Assembly: GCA_950097015.1 (NCBI GenBank)
Contig: CATNEN010000039.1
Coordinates: 17,838,501-17,902,500, forward strand
Length of the DNA stretch: 64,000 nt
From: Macrostomum hystrix
Lineage: Eukaryota > Platyhelminthes > Macrostomidae
Reading direction: 5' to 3'
The notes beneath the pieces are model-generated. The model was not told the origin of the DNA. It did no database searches and was given only the letters and a program-made list of their open reading frames with translations. A program made the translations under genes and the position numbers. Position 1 is the stretch's first letter; each line of letters begins with the position of its first letter. This document shows positions 45,060 through 55,668 of this stretch, one piece after another.

Positions 45060-45790
45060 GACTAGATCTCACCTGAGACAAGAGATCATACCTGAGAATT
45101 GAGATCACCTGAGAGTAGAGACCATCTGAGACAAGAGATCATACCTGAGAATTGAGATCACCTGAGAGTAGAGATCATACCTGAGACTAGAGATCACCTG
45201 AGACTAGAGATCACCTGAGACTAGAGATCACCTGAGACTAGAGATCATCTGAGACTAGAGATCACCTGAGACTAGAGATCACCTGAGACTAGAGATCATC
45301 TGAGACTAGAGATCACCTGAGACTAGAGATCACCTGAGACTAGAGATCACCTGAGACTAGAGATCATCTGAGACTAGAGATCACCTGAGACTAGAGATCA
45401 CCTGAGACTAGAGATCACCTGAGACTAGAGATCACCTGAGACTAGAGATCATCTGAGACTAGAGATCACCTGAGACTAGAGATCACCTGAGACTAGAGAT
45501 CACCTGAGACTAGAGATCACCTGAGACTAGAGATCACCTGAGACTAGAGATCATCTGAGACTAGAGATCACCTGAGACTAGAGATCACCTGAGACTAGAG
45601 ATCATCTGAGACTAGAGATCACCTGAGACTAGAGATCATCTGAGACTAGAGATCACCTGAGACAAGAGATCATACCTGAGAATTGAGATCACCTGAGATT
45701 AGAGATCACCTGAGATTAGAGATCACCTGAGACTAGAGGTCATACCTGAGACTTTAGATCTTACCTGAGTTTAGAGATAATACCCAAGAC
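45060..45790. repeat. Tandem array, 17-bp unit, after SLC43-like exon 4
   Basis: About 43 copies of AGATCACCTGAGACTAG, with ATCATCTGAG variants and longer CATACCTGAGAATTG forms at both edges. It begins directly at the stop codon and about 20 bp after a GTGAGA donor-like site, so it may be an intron rather than 3' flank. Confidence 0.95.
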
Positions 45791-46870
45791 AAATGTTTCC
45801 TGGTTACCTAATGTTCTAGACTAAAAGAAAAATCATAGTTTTGAATTTGCAAATATCGCTTGATACCATTTCACAATAATTTTTTCATTATAGTTTTTTC
45901 GAATGCATATTTTTGAGGTTACAATTTATTTTACCTGTCTGTGTGTCGTCTGTTGCTTTCTAAGCAAGCTGTTTTTGTTGTCTTGTCTTTTTTTATCAGC
46001 TTTTGCTGTCAACAATAGTAAGCATACTCTCAGTCTAATATTTTTTAAACACAATAATCAATTTGCGCGTAGATACAACAGCAATTGTTTTCTAAATCTC
46101 ATACCTACGTTTTTGCCTACTAGTTTTTTTGCTTTTTTGTTGTCAAAGTTGAAAAAATCTCAAACCTCTTTTCAGATTTTTTCTAGTTCACAAGTTTTTG
46201 CGCTTTTTCTCCTACAATTTTATTTGCATATTTGTGATAAATACTACTTTTTATTCTGTTGTACTAGTATTATATGGCGAATGTTACTCTCCTGATTTTG
46301 GCTTGATTGTTGATTTAATTACTATTAGTTTTAAACTTCTATTTCAAACTAAGTAACTTCAATTTCGTCTCTTCAACACAGCGATTAGTGTTTGCGTTCG
46401 CTCTGTGAAATACGAACTTTGTCCTTGCCTTTGATCTTTGCCGATGCCGCCACCGACTCCGCCGCAACGCAATTATAATAATTCTGTCGAGTGTCGAGAG
46501 ATTTATGGCCCTCTCGCGGACGAAATTGAAGTTACTTAGTTTGATATCGAAGTTGAAAACCAATGGAACAGCTTTTAAACGTAACTAAAGCTTGCTTTTT
46601 TGCAATTAAACTAGTTTTGTGTTTACATTAGCTACTAGTATTAGATTTGTTTTACGGAATGAAAAAAATAAACCGCAATTAACTTGTATTCTCGTTTTTT
46701 TCTAAAAACTATTTTGTTCCTTATCTACCCTAAACTCTAATGGAATAATCAAACCTGTTTAAATATTACCGACCGGTTTTACTGGCCTACTTTATTTCCT
46801 ATTCACTTGGAAACTAGCCGCTATATTAAGTCGATTCAAATTAATTTTTTTGCTGCTTCCTCCTATCTTC
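45791..46870. other. AT-rich stretch with a possible small exon
   Basis: Mostly T-rich non-coding DNA. At 46340-46545 there is a GC-richer island after an acceptor-like TCTCTTCAACACAG. It includes a short frame starting MPPPTPPQRNY and ending ADEIEVT at about 46538. It could be an alternative last exon of the SLC43-like gene or an untranslated exon of NIF3L1, but I cannot join it convincingly. Confidence 0.3.
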
Positions 46871-48140
46871 AGGCCTCTAATCTTCTAATCTTTCTCTGAT
46901 CTTCAGGCTTCCTTCCTGCGAACTTCAGGCTTCTTTCCTCTGATCTTCAGGCTTCTTTCCTCTGATCTTCAGGCTTCTTTCCTCTGATCTTCAGGCTTCT
47001 TTCCTCTGATCTTCAGGCTTCTTTCCTCTGATCTTCAGGCTTCTTTCCTCTGATCTTCAGGCTTCTTTCCTCTGATCTTCAGGCTTCTTTCCTCTGATCT
47101 TCAGGCTTCCTTCATCTGATCTTCAGGCTTCCTTCATCTGATCTTCAGGCTTCCTTCATCTGATCTTCAGGCTTCCTTCATGTGATCTTCAGGCTTCCTT
47201 CATCTGATCTTCAGGCTTCCTTCATCTGATCTTCAGGCTTCCTTCATCTGATCTTCAGGCTTCCTTCCTGCGAACTTCAGGCTTCCTTCATCTGATCTTC
47301 AGGCTTCCTTCCTGCGAACTTCAGGCTTCTTTCCTCTGATCTTCAGGCTTCTTTCCTCTGATCTTCAGGCTTCTTTCCTCTGATCTTCAGGCTTCTTTCC
47401 TCTGATCTCCAGGCTTCTTTCCTCTGATCTTCAGGCCTCCTTCCTCTGATCTTCAGGCCTCCTTCCTGCGAACTTCAGGCTTCCTTCCTGCGAACTTCAG
47501 GCCTCCTTCCTGCGAACTTCAGGCTTCCTTCCTGCGAACTTCAGGCCTCCTTCCTGCGAACTTCAGGCTTCCTTCCTGCGAACTTCAGGCTTCTTTCCTC
47601 TGATCTTCAGGCCTCCTTCCTGCGAACTTCAGGCTTCCATCCTGTGATCTTCAGGCATCTTTCCTCTGATCTTCAGGCTTCTTTCCTCTGATCTTCAGGC
47701 CTCCTTCCTCTGATCTTCAGGCCTCCTTCCTGCGAACTTCAGGCTTCCTTCCTGCGAACTTCAGGCTTCTTTCCTCTGATCCTTAGGCTTCTTTCCTCTG
47801 ATCTTCAGGCCTCCTTCCTGCGAACTTCAGGCTTCCATCCTGTGATCTTCAGGCATCTTTCCTCTGATCTTCAGGCCTCCTTCCTGCGAACTTCAGGCTT
47901 CCTTCCTGCGAACTTCAGGCATCTTTCCTCTGATCTTCAGGCTTCTTTCCTCTGATCTTCAGGCCTCCTTCCTCTGATCTTCAGGCCTCCTTCCTGCGAA
48001 CTTCAGGCTTCTTTCCTGCGAACTTCAGGCTTCTTTCCTCTGATCCTTAGGCTTCTTTCCTCTGATCTTCAGGCTTCTTTTCTCTGATCTTCAGGCCTCC
48101 TTCCTGCGAACTTCAGGCTTCCTTCCTCTGATCCTCTGAT
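46870..48140. repeat. Tandem array, 22-bp unit, upstream of NIF3L1
   Basis: About 57 copies of a 22-bp unit with core CTTCAGGCTTCTTTCCTCTG. Two main forms, with CCTCTGATCTTCAGG and CCTGCGAACTTCAGG, are mixed in recurring blocks. It ends at an acceptor-like CTGATTTTCAG (about 48144), so it is probably in a 5' intron of NIF3L1. Confidence 0.95.
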
Positions 48141-48320
48141 TTTCAGTCTACTACAAGTAGAAATGCGAGTTTTCCAATTTTCCAAATGCAAATTTAGTTT
48201 CGTGAACTACACAAAAATTTCAAGCGTTCTCTACTAGTCTCAAGCGCTGCAGTTCTCCGCACCAACTGTTCGAATCTGATTGGCCGCCGTTGGAAGACAT
48301 TGTACACAAACTTGTCCGGC

Positions 48321-51300
48321 ATGAATCTATCCGATGTGGTTTCCCAATTAGAGGATTTCTGTCCTAGTAAGCTGGCCGAGGATTGGGACAATGCTGGCCT
48401 ACTCATTGAGCCCAGGGATTTTGCTCAGGTTTGAAAAGGCTGTTTATTGCTGCGATGGCTCAGAAAGTCATATGAATAATCTTGTGTGAAATATAACGAT
48501 TACTTTTGGATGCATAGGTAATCTGCAGCTTAAAGGGCAACAACCAATAATCCACTTCAAAGACTTCCTAGACCGATTGTCCTATACCGTCCCTACCGCT
48601 AATCCACAGCTTCTGTTAAATCACTACCGCTAATCCACAGCTTCTGTTAAATCACTACCGCTAATCCACCGCTTCTGTCAAATCACTACCGCTAATCCAC
48701 AGCTTCTGTTAAATCACTACCGCTAATCCACAGCTTCTGTCAAATCACTACCGCTAATCCACAGCTTCTGTTAAAGCACTACCGCTAATCCACAGCTTCT
48801 GTTAAATCACTACCGCTAATCCACAGCTTCTGTCAAATCACTACCGCTAATCCACAGCTTCTGTTAAATCACTACCGCTAATCCACAGCTTCTGTCAAAT
48901 CACTACCGCTAATCCACAGCTTCTGTTAAAGCACTACCGCTAATCCACAGCTTCTGTTAAATCACTACCGCTAATCCACAGCTTCTGTTAAATCACTACC
49001 GCTAATCCACAGCTTCTGTTAAATCACTACCGCTAATCCACAGCTTCTGTTAAATCATTACCGCTAATCCACAGCTTCTGTTAAATCATTACCGCTTATC
49101 CACAGCTTCTGTTAAATCACTACCGCTAATCCACAGCTTCTGTTAAATCACTACCGCTAATCCACAGCTTCTGTTAAATCATTACCGCTAATCCACAGCT
49201 TCTGTTAAATCACTACCGCTAATCCACAGCTTCTGTTAAATCACTACCGCTAATCCACAGCTTCTGTTAAATCACTACCGCTAATCCACAGCTTCTGTTA
49301 AATCACTACCGCTAATCCACAGCTTCTGTTAAATCATTACTGCTAATCCACAGCTTCTGTCAAATCACTACCGCTAATCCACAGCTTCTGTTAAATCACT
49401 ACCGCTAATCCACAGCTTCTGTTAAATCATTACCGCTAATCCACAGCTTCTGTTAAATCACTACCGCTAATCCACAGCTTCTGTTAAATCACTACCGCTA
49501 ATCCACAGCTTCTGTTAAATCACTACCGCTAATCCACAGCTTCTGTCAAATCACTACCGCTAATCCACAGCTTCTGTTAATTCACTACCGCTAATCCACA
49601 GCTTCTGTTAAATCATTACCGCTAATCCACAGCTTCTGTTAAATCACTACCGCTAATCCACAGCTTCTGTTAAATCACTACCGCTAATCCACAGCTTCTG
49701 TTAAATCACTACCGCTAATCCACAGCTTCTGTTAAATCACTACCGCTAATCCACAGCTTCTGTTAAATCATTACTGCTAATCCACAGCTTCTGTCAAATC
49801 ACTACCGCTAATCCACAGCTTCTGTTAAATCACTACCGCTAATCCACAGCTTCTGTTAAATCATTACCGCTAATCCACAGCTTCTGTTAAATCACTACCG
49901 CTAATCCACAGCTTCTGTTAAATCACTACCGCTAATCCACAGCTTCTGTTAAATCACTACCGCTAATCCACAGCTTCTGTCAAATCACTACCGCTAATCC
50001 ACAGCTTCTGTTAAATCATTACCGCTAATCCACAGCTTCTGTTAAATCACTACCGCTAATCCACAGCTTCTGTTAAATCACTACCGCTAATCCACAGCTT
50101 CTGTTAAATCATTACCGCTAATCCACAGCTTCTGTTAAATCACTACCGCTAATCCACAGCTTCTGTCAAATCACTACCGCTAATCCACTTCTGATAAATC
50201 TTTTGCGATAATCCCCTTCGGATTGATCCCGGACGATAATCCACGATTTGTTTATCTCTTTCGATAATCCTTTTCTAACTAATTCCCTACTGATAATCCC
50301 CAACTCAAATTCCAACTGCAATCACTATTCAGATTATCTATCTAGCTATAGAAAAGCCGCATGTATCGCTTTGTACTCACCGTCTCACCATCAGGGCAAG
50401 CGCCAAGTCACCAAAGTGCTGCTCACAAATGACTTGACCTTCAGAGTCTACGACGAGGCTCTCAGCCTTGGCGCCGAGCTGGTGATCTCCTATCATCCGC
50501 CGCTGTTCCGTCAGGTGCGCCGAGTACTGGCCTCCTCGACAGACTGGCAGCAGCGCCTCCTTGCCGCGGCGCTTGCCGACGGCGTCGCCGTCTATTCGCC
50601 CCACACCGCCTGGGACGCCAAGCTGGACGGGCTGAACGATTTTCTGCTGCTTGGCGCCTTCAGTAGCTGGTTGGCCGTTGATAAGGCGGCCCCGGTTGCG
50701 CCTTCGGCCCAGACGGCTGGCGTCGGTGCCGGACGATGGGCTCCGTTGTCGAAAACGTTAACACTGGAGGAAGCTGTTGACGCAGTCAAAAAGCATCTGG
50801 GATTGTCGAATGTTCTAGTCCGTGCTTTTCTGCTTCTTTTGTTATTTAGTTTACTTCTGCCTACTATAAGTAGTCTAAAGATGTTTTTTTACGAAACTCG
50901 TGAATTCGGACTGGGTGCAGAATTCAAAGCTGAGCAGTCTGCCTCCCAGATACTAAAAGCTGAGCAGCCATTGCTTCAGATACTCAAAGCTGAGCAGTCA
51001 TTGTCCCAGATACTCAAAGCTGAGCAGCCATTGCTTCAGATACTCAAAGCTGAGCAGCCATTGCTTCAGATACTCAAAGCTGAGCAGTCATCATCCCAGA
51101 TACTCAAAGCTGAGCAGTCATCCTCCCAGATACTCAAAGCTGAGCAGTCATCCTCCCAGACACTCAAAGCTGAGCAGTCATCCTCCCAGATACTCAAAGC
51201 TGAGCAGTCATCCTCCCAGATACTCAAAGCTGAGCAGTCATCATCCCAGATACTCAAAGCTGAGCTGTCATTCTCTCAGATACTCAAAGCTGAGCAGTCA

Positions 51301-52391
51301 TCCTCCCAGATACTCAAAGCTGAGCAGTCATCCTCCCAGATACTCAAAGCTGAGCAGTCATCCTCCCAGATACTCAAAGCTGAGCAGTCATTCTCTCAGA
51401 TACTCAAAGCTGAGCAGTCATCCTCCCAGATACTCAAAGCTGAGCAGTCATCATCCCATGCAGATACTCAAAGCTGAGCAGTCATCATCCCAGACACTCA
51501 AACAATATCCTCTCTGCTCATTAATGAATCCGTTCTGCTAATTACTGAATCCGTTCTGCTCATTACTGAATCCGTTCTGCTCATTACTGAATCCGTTCTG
51601 CTAATTACTGAATCCGTTCTGCTAATTACTGAATCCGTTCTGCTCATTACTGAATCCGTTCTGCTCATTACTGAATCCGTTCTGCTCATTACTGAATCCG
51701 TTCTGCTCATTACTGAATCCGTTCTGCTAATTACTGAATCCGTTCTGCTCATTACTGAATCCGTTCTGCTCATTACTGAATCCGTTCTGCTCATTACTGA
51801 ATCCGTTCTGCTCATTACTGAATCCGTTGTGCTCATTACTGAATCCGTTCTGCTCATTACTGAATCCGTTGTGCTCATTACTGAATCCGTTCTGCTCATT
51901 ACTGAATCCGTTCTGCTCATTACTGAATCCATTTACTGTTCAATACTGGATTAAGTATACTCATAAACAGCAAATTAGTTGATCCAAATTGCTTATTGCT
52001 AGATCAATATTCATTAGTCATTACTATTACATGGCCGCGGTCCCATCCATTCCAGACACAATCTTCGCTAACTCTTAATTACTCCTCACCGCAGGTAGCC
52101 AAGCCGCAGTCAGCCCCGATCCGACTGTCTCGCGGTGTGGCAGTCTGTGCCGGCTCAGGAGCCAGCCTGCTTCGCGACATTGGCAACAAATGCGACCTAT
52201 TGTTGACCGGAGAGATGTCGCATCACGATCTGCTGGCTCACACTGACCAAGACAGAGCAGTCATTGTCACTGGTCATTCTAATTGCGAACGGCCCTACCT
52301 GCCAGTGGCTGCTAAAGCCCTGGCCAACCGCATGCCCAGCATCAGCTTCTCAGTCTCCAAGGTTGATAAGGACCCATTGGAATTCGCTTGA
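48321..52391 (+). CDS. NIF3L1: NIF3-like protein 1 (DUF34/NIF3 family)
   Basis: Exons 48321-48428, 50395-50817 and 52095-52391 join in phase 0 to 275 aa. NIF3 family proteins are conserved toroidal, metal-binding proteins; the animal form is reported in cytosol and mitochondria and its biochemical role is unsettled. Seen: LAEDWDNAGLLIEP in exon 1, LTNDL, the metal-site motif SYHPPLF, and YSPHTAWDA in exon 2, then VAVCAGSGASL, LLTGEMSHHD and SNCERPYLP in exon 3. The segment between the two conserved halves is short (about 50 residues), so the inserted middle domain of longer homologues is absent. The exon 2 donor is weak (GTCCGT; GTTCTA six bases upstream is an alternative). Upstream in-frame text without Met runs back to a TAG near 48193. 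Both introns are filled with arrays. AATAAA at 52419. Confidence 0.92.
48585..50195. repeat. Tandem array, 31-bp unit, NIF3L1 intron 1
   Basis: About 52 highly similar copies of a 31-bp unit with core CTACCGCTAATCCACAGCTT and CTGTTAAATCA. A rare variant (CATTACTGCTAATCC) followed by CTGTCAAATC recurs at about 49334 and 49768, i.e. 434 bp = 14 units apart, with similar surroundings, showing recent block duplication. Intron 48429-50394. Confidence 0.96.
50925..51500. repeat. 30-bp tandem array, NIF3L1 intron 2 (forward orientation)
   Basis: About 19 copies of a 30-bp unit with cores CTGAGCAGTCATCCTCCCAG and ATACTCAAAG. The reading frame of exon 2 runs on through it as a ten-residue repeat (QILKAEQS core) until 51477. 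The same family occurs inverted at 52530-54000. Confidence 0.96.
51510..51950. repeat. Tandem array, 21-bp unit, NIF3L1 intron 2
   Basis: About 20 copies of a 21-bp unit with core CTGAATCCGTTCTGCTCATT, directly after the 30-bp array. The units differ mainly at one base (GCTCATTA or GCTAATTA). Confidence 0.95.
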
Positions 52392-52424
52392 TACAAGTCT
52401 GCTATATCATTGAATACAAATAAA

Positions 52425-52529
52425 TGCGATGCAAAATTGGTTTTTTAGTTGGTTGCTCTGATCTGGTAACTTTGAGACAGCATCTGTTTCTAGTTGGCTC
52501 CGCCTTGTATTTTTTCTTAGAAACCGAAT
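52425..52529. other. Short spacer after NIF3L1
   Basis: 3' flank between the NIF3L1 poly(A) signal and the inverted 30-bp array; nothing recognised. Confidence 0.4.
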
Positions 52530-54005
52530 GAGTGTCTGGAAAGGATGACTGCTCAGTCTTGAGTATCTTCTGAGAGAATTACTGCTCAGTCTTGAGTATC
52601 TTCTGAGAGAATTACTGCTCAGCTTTGAGTATCTGGGAGGATGACTGCTCAGCTTTGAGTATCTGGGAGGATGACTGCTCAGCTTTGAGTATCTGGGAGG
52701 ATGACTGCTCAGCTTTGAGTATCTGGGAGGATGACTGCTCAGCTTTGAGTATCTGGGAGGATGACTGCTCAGCTTTGAGTGTCTGGGAGGATGACTGCTC
52801 AGCTTTGAGTATCTGGGAGGATGACTGCTCAGCTTTGAGTATCTGATTGGATAACTGCTCAGCTTTGAGTATCTGGGAGGATGACTGCTCAGCTTTGAGT
52901 ATCTGGGAGGATGACTGCTCAGCTTTGAGTATCTGGGAGGATGACTGCTCAGCTTTGAGTATCTGGGAGGATGACTGCTCAGCTTTGAGTGTCTGGGAGG
53001 ATGACTGCTCAGCTTTGAGTATCTGGGAGGATGACTGCTCAGCTTTGAGTGTCTGGGAGGATGACTGCTCAGCTTTGAGTATCTGGGATGATGACTGCTC
53101 AGCTTTGAGTATCTGGGAGGATGACTGCTCAGCTTTGAGTATCTGGGAGGATGACTGCTCAGCTTTGAGTATCTGGGAGGATGACTGCTCAGCTTTGAGT
53201 ATCTCAGAGAATGACAGCTCAGCTTTGAGTATCTGGGATGATGACTGCTCAGCTTTGAGTATCTGGGAGGATGACTGCTCAGCTTTGAGTATCTGGGAGG
53301 ATGACTGCTCAGCTTCTTTGAGTATCTTCTGAGAGGATGACTGCTCAGTTTTGAGTATCTGAGAGGATGACTGCTCAGTTTTGAGTATCTGAGAGGATGA
53401 CTGCTCAGCTTTGAGTATCTGAGAGGATGACTGCTCAGCTTTGAGTATCTGAGAGGATGACTTCTCAGCTTTGAGTATCTGGGAGGATGACTTCTCAGCT
53501 TTGAGTATCTGAGAGGATGACTTCTCAGCTTTGAGTATCTGGAATAATGACTGCTCAGCTTCGAGTATCTGAGAGAATTACTGCTCAGCTTTGAGTATCT
53601 GGGAGGATGACTGCTCAGCTTCTTTGAGTATCTTCTGAGAGGATGACTGCTCAGTTTTGAGTATCTGAGAGGATGACTGCTCAGTTTTGAGTATCTGAGA
53701 GGATGACTGCTCAGTTTTGAGTATCTGAGAGGATGACTGCTCAGCTTTGAGTATCTGAGAGGATGACTGCTCAGTTTTGAGTATCTGAGAGGATGACTGC
53801 TCAGCTTTGAGTATCTGAGAGGATGACTGCTCAGCTTTGAGTATCTGGGAGGATGACTGCTCAGCTTTGAGTATCTGGGAGGATGACTTCTCAGCTTTGA
53901 GTATCTGAGAGGATGACTTCTCAGCTTTGAGTATCTGGAATAATGACTGCTCAGCTTCGAGTATCTGAGAGAATTACTGCTCAGCTTTGAGTATCTGGGA
54001 AGTCG
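52530..54005. repeat. 30-bp tandem array, inverted relative to NIF3L1 intron 2
   Basis: About 48 copies with cores CTCAGCTTTGAGTATCTGGG and AGGATGACTG, the reverse complement of the 50925-51500 family. A block beginning at GCTTCTTTGAGTATCTTCTG recurs 306 bp apart (53311 and 53617), and its partner end GGAATAATGACTGCTCAGCT recurs 396 bp apart (53541 and 53937). The minus strand stays open for 548 codons (SHPPRYSKLS repeats); this follows from the 30-bp period and is not supported as a gene. Confidence 0.96.
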
Positions 54006-54980
54006 AGGAAACCATAAAGAAAGAAACGAGACATTAGACATCTCAAGTGACATGGGAGAGATGAAAAAGAGTAGAGTAGGTGTTAAAAGGGGTCAGGGGC
54101 GGGATTAATCTCGCTGACAAATTATCAGGTAATAACAAACAAACAAGGTAAGTACAAAGCGGAATCCTTTAGCAATTGATAAAGTGAGCAAAATCCTTTT
54201 TTGGCGATTTCACGATCACGATCTGTCAATATCGACAAGACCTGATTCAGACCGTTTACTTACTACTACTAGGTGCAGGCAGTAGTATAAGTAGCATATT
54301 AGTCGCACCAATGTTGTAGGCTTTCGCTTTTAATTTGGCCCTATCGACCCAATGGCACTCGATTGTAGCAAGGAAGAAAAAACTAATGAAAATATGTAAA
54401 GAGTGTATGTTCTACACACAAACAAAAATTTTCCGTTGGCTGAAAGAAAGTTAAAAAAGAAATGTGAAAAGAAGACAAAAAATCCATCTGGGGCGCCAAT
54501 GTACTAGAAATGTAGATAAAGTACAATAAATAACATTGTATGGTAATTAATTATAGAAGTACAATATTCTTCTGTACTTATAAACTGGAAGGACAGTAAG
54601 TGAAAATAAAAATACGCATTTACACAAAAAAATATAATATACACATTGGTCAGTGTCAACAATGCAGCAGGACTTGAATATATATACACGTACGGATGAG
54701 ATCAAATCTATTTACACCAATGATTAAACACTGCCACACTTACAAAAACTCTTAAAAGATAACAACTCCACTCGAGCAGATGTGACAGTGACATTTTTAC
54801 ATTACTGTCAACAATAATCTTAAATAAAATTTACACACAAAATATTCTACAAAATAGCATACATACTACTTAAAGTGAGCGCTTTAGCACCACTTTTGTT
54901 TGCTAATTGTCTTAAAAACTGACTTTTAAGCCCTCAGGCGCGCTTTCATCTAGAAAACTGACAAAATCCATTCTATTCTT
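54006..54980. other. AT-rich intergenic stretch between convergent genes
   Basis: No coding sequence, RNA gene or array seen between NIF3L1 and the docking-protein gene. Confidence 0.45.
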
Positions 54981-54984
54981 TAAT

Positions 54985-55480
54985 CCGGAGAGTAGATTCA
55001 CAATCTATTCTATTCCTTTATCCATGGGATAGATTAGCAATCCATTCTATTCCCTTATCAAGGGGGATAGTTTAGCAATCCATTCTATTCCTTCATCCAT
55101 GGGATAGATTAGCAATCCATTCTATTCCTTCATCCATGGGATAGATTAGCAATCCATTCTATTCCTTCATCCAGGGGATAGATTAGCAATCCATTCTATT
55201 CCTTCATCCATGGGATAGATTAGCAATCCATTCTATTCCTTCATCCATGGGATAGATTAGCAATCCATTCTGTTCCTTCATCCAGGGGATAGATTAGCAA
55301 TCCATTCTATTCCTTCATCCATGGGATAGATTAGCAATCCATTCTGTTCCTTCATCCAGGGGATAGATTAGCAATCCATTCTGTTCCTTCATCCAGGGGA
55401 TAGATTAGCAATCCATTCTATTCCTTCATTCAAAGGACAGATTAGCAATCCATTCTATTCTTTCATCCAAAGGTTTGATT
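54985..55480. repeat. Tandem array, 37-bp unit
   Basis: About 13 copies of a 37-bp unit with cores GGGATAGATTAGCAATCCAT and TCTATTCCTTCATCCA. It lies 190 bp beyond the 3' end of the docking-protein gene (minus strand). Confidence 0.95.
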
Positions 55481-55668
55481 AGCAATCAATGGTATCATAA
55501 GGCTACCTGATTCGAAGCAGCCATCAAGCACGAAGCCATATTGTCAGACTGGCAGTGAAGTGCAAATAACTAACTGTGATACAAAACGCAATTAGTACTA
55601 CACGCGGATTAATGAAAGTTTTAGTTTTTAACGTTAGCCGAGTTTATGTCAGATATTTTTATAACGAA

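Noticed and set aside
45903-46295. A 130-codon plus-strand frame rich in Phe, Leu and Ser
   Set aside because: It is T-rich low-complexity text without family signature or splice context; typical chance frame in AT-rich DNA.
50248-51477. A single 409-aa protein spanning NIF3L1 exon 2 and the 30-bp array
   Set aside because: The conserved NIF3 half continues in exon 3 at 52095 in matching phase, so the repeat tail is intronic; only a retained-intron isoform is possible.
52407-54053. A 548-codon minus-strand open frame with SHPPRYSKLS-type repeats
   Set aside because: It lies wholly in the 30-bp array plus short flanks; a unit length divisible by three keeps any stop-free frame open. There is no start context, no splice support and no complex domain.
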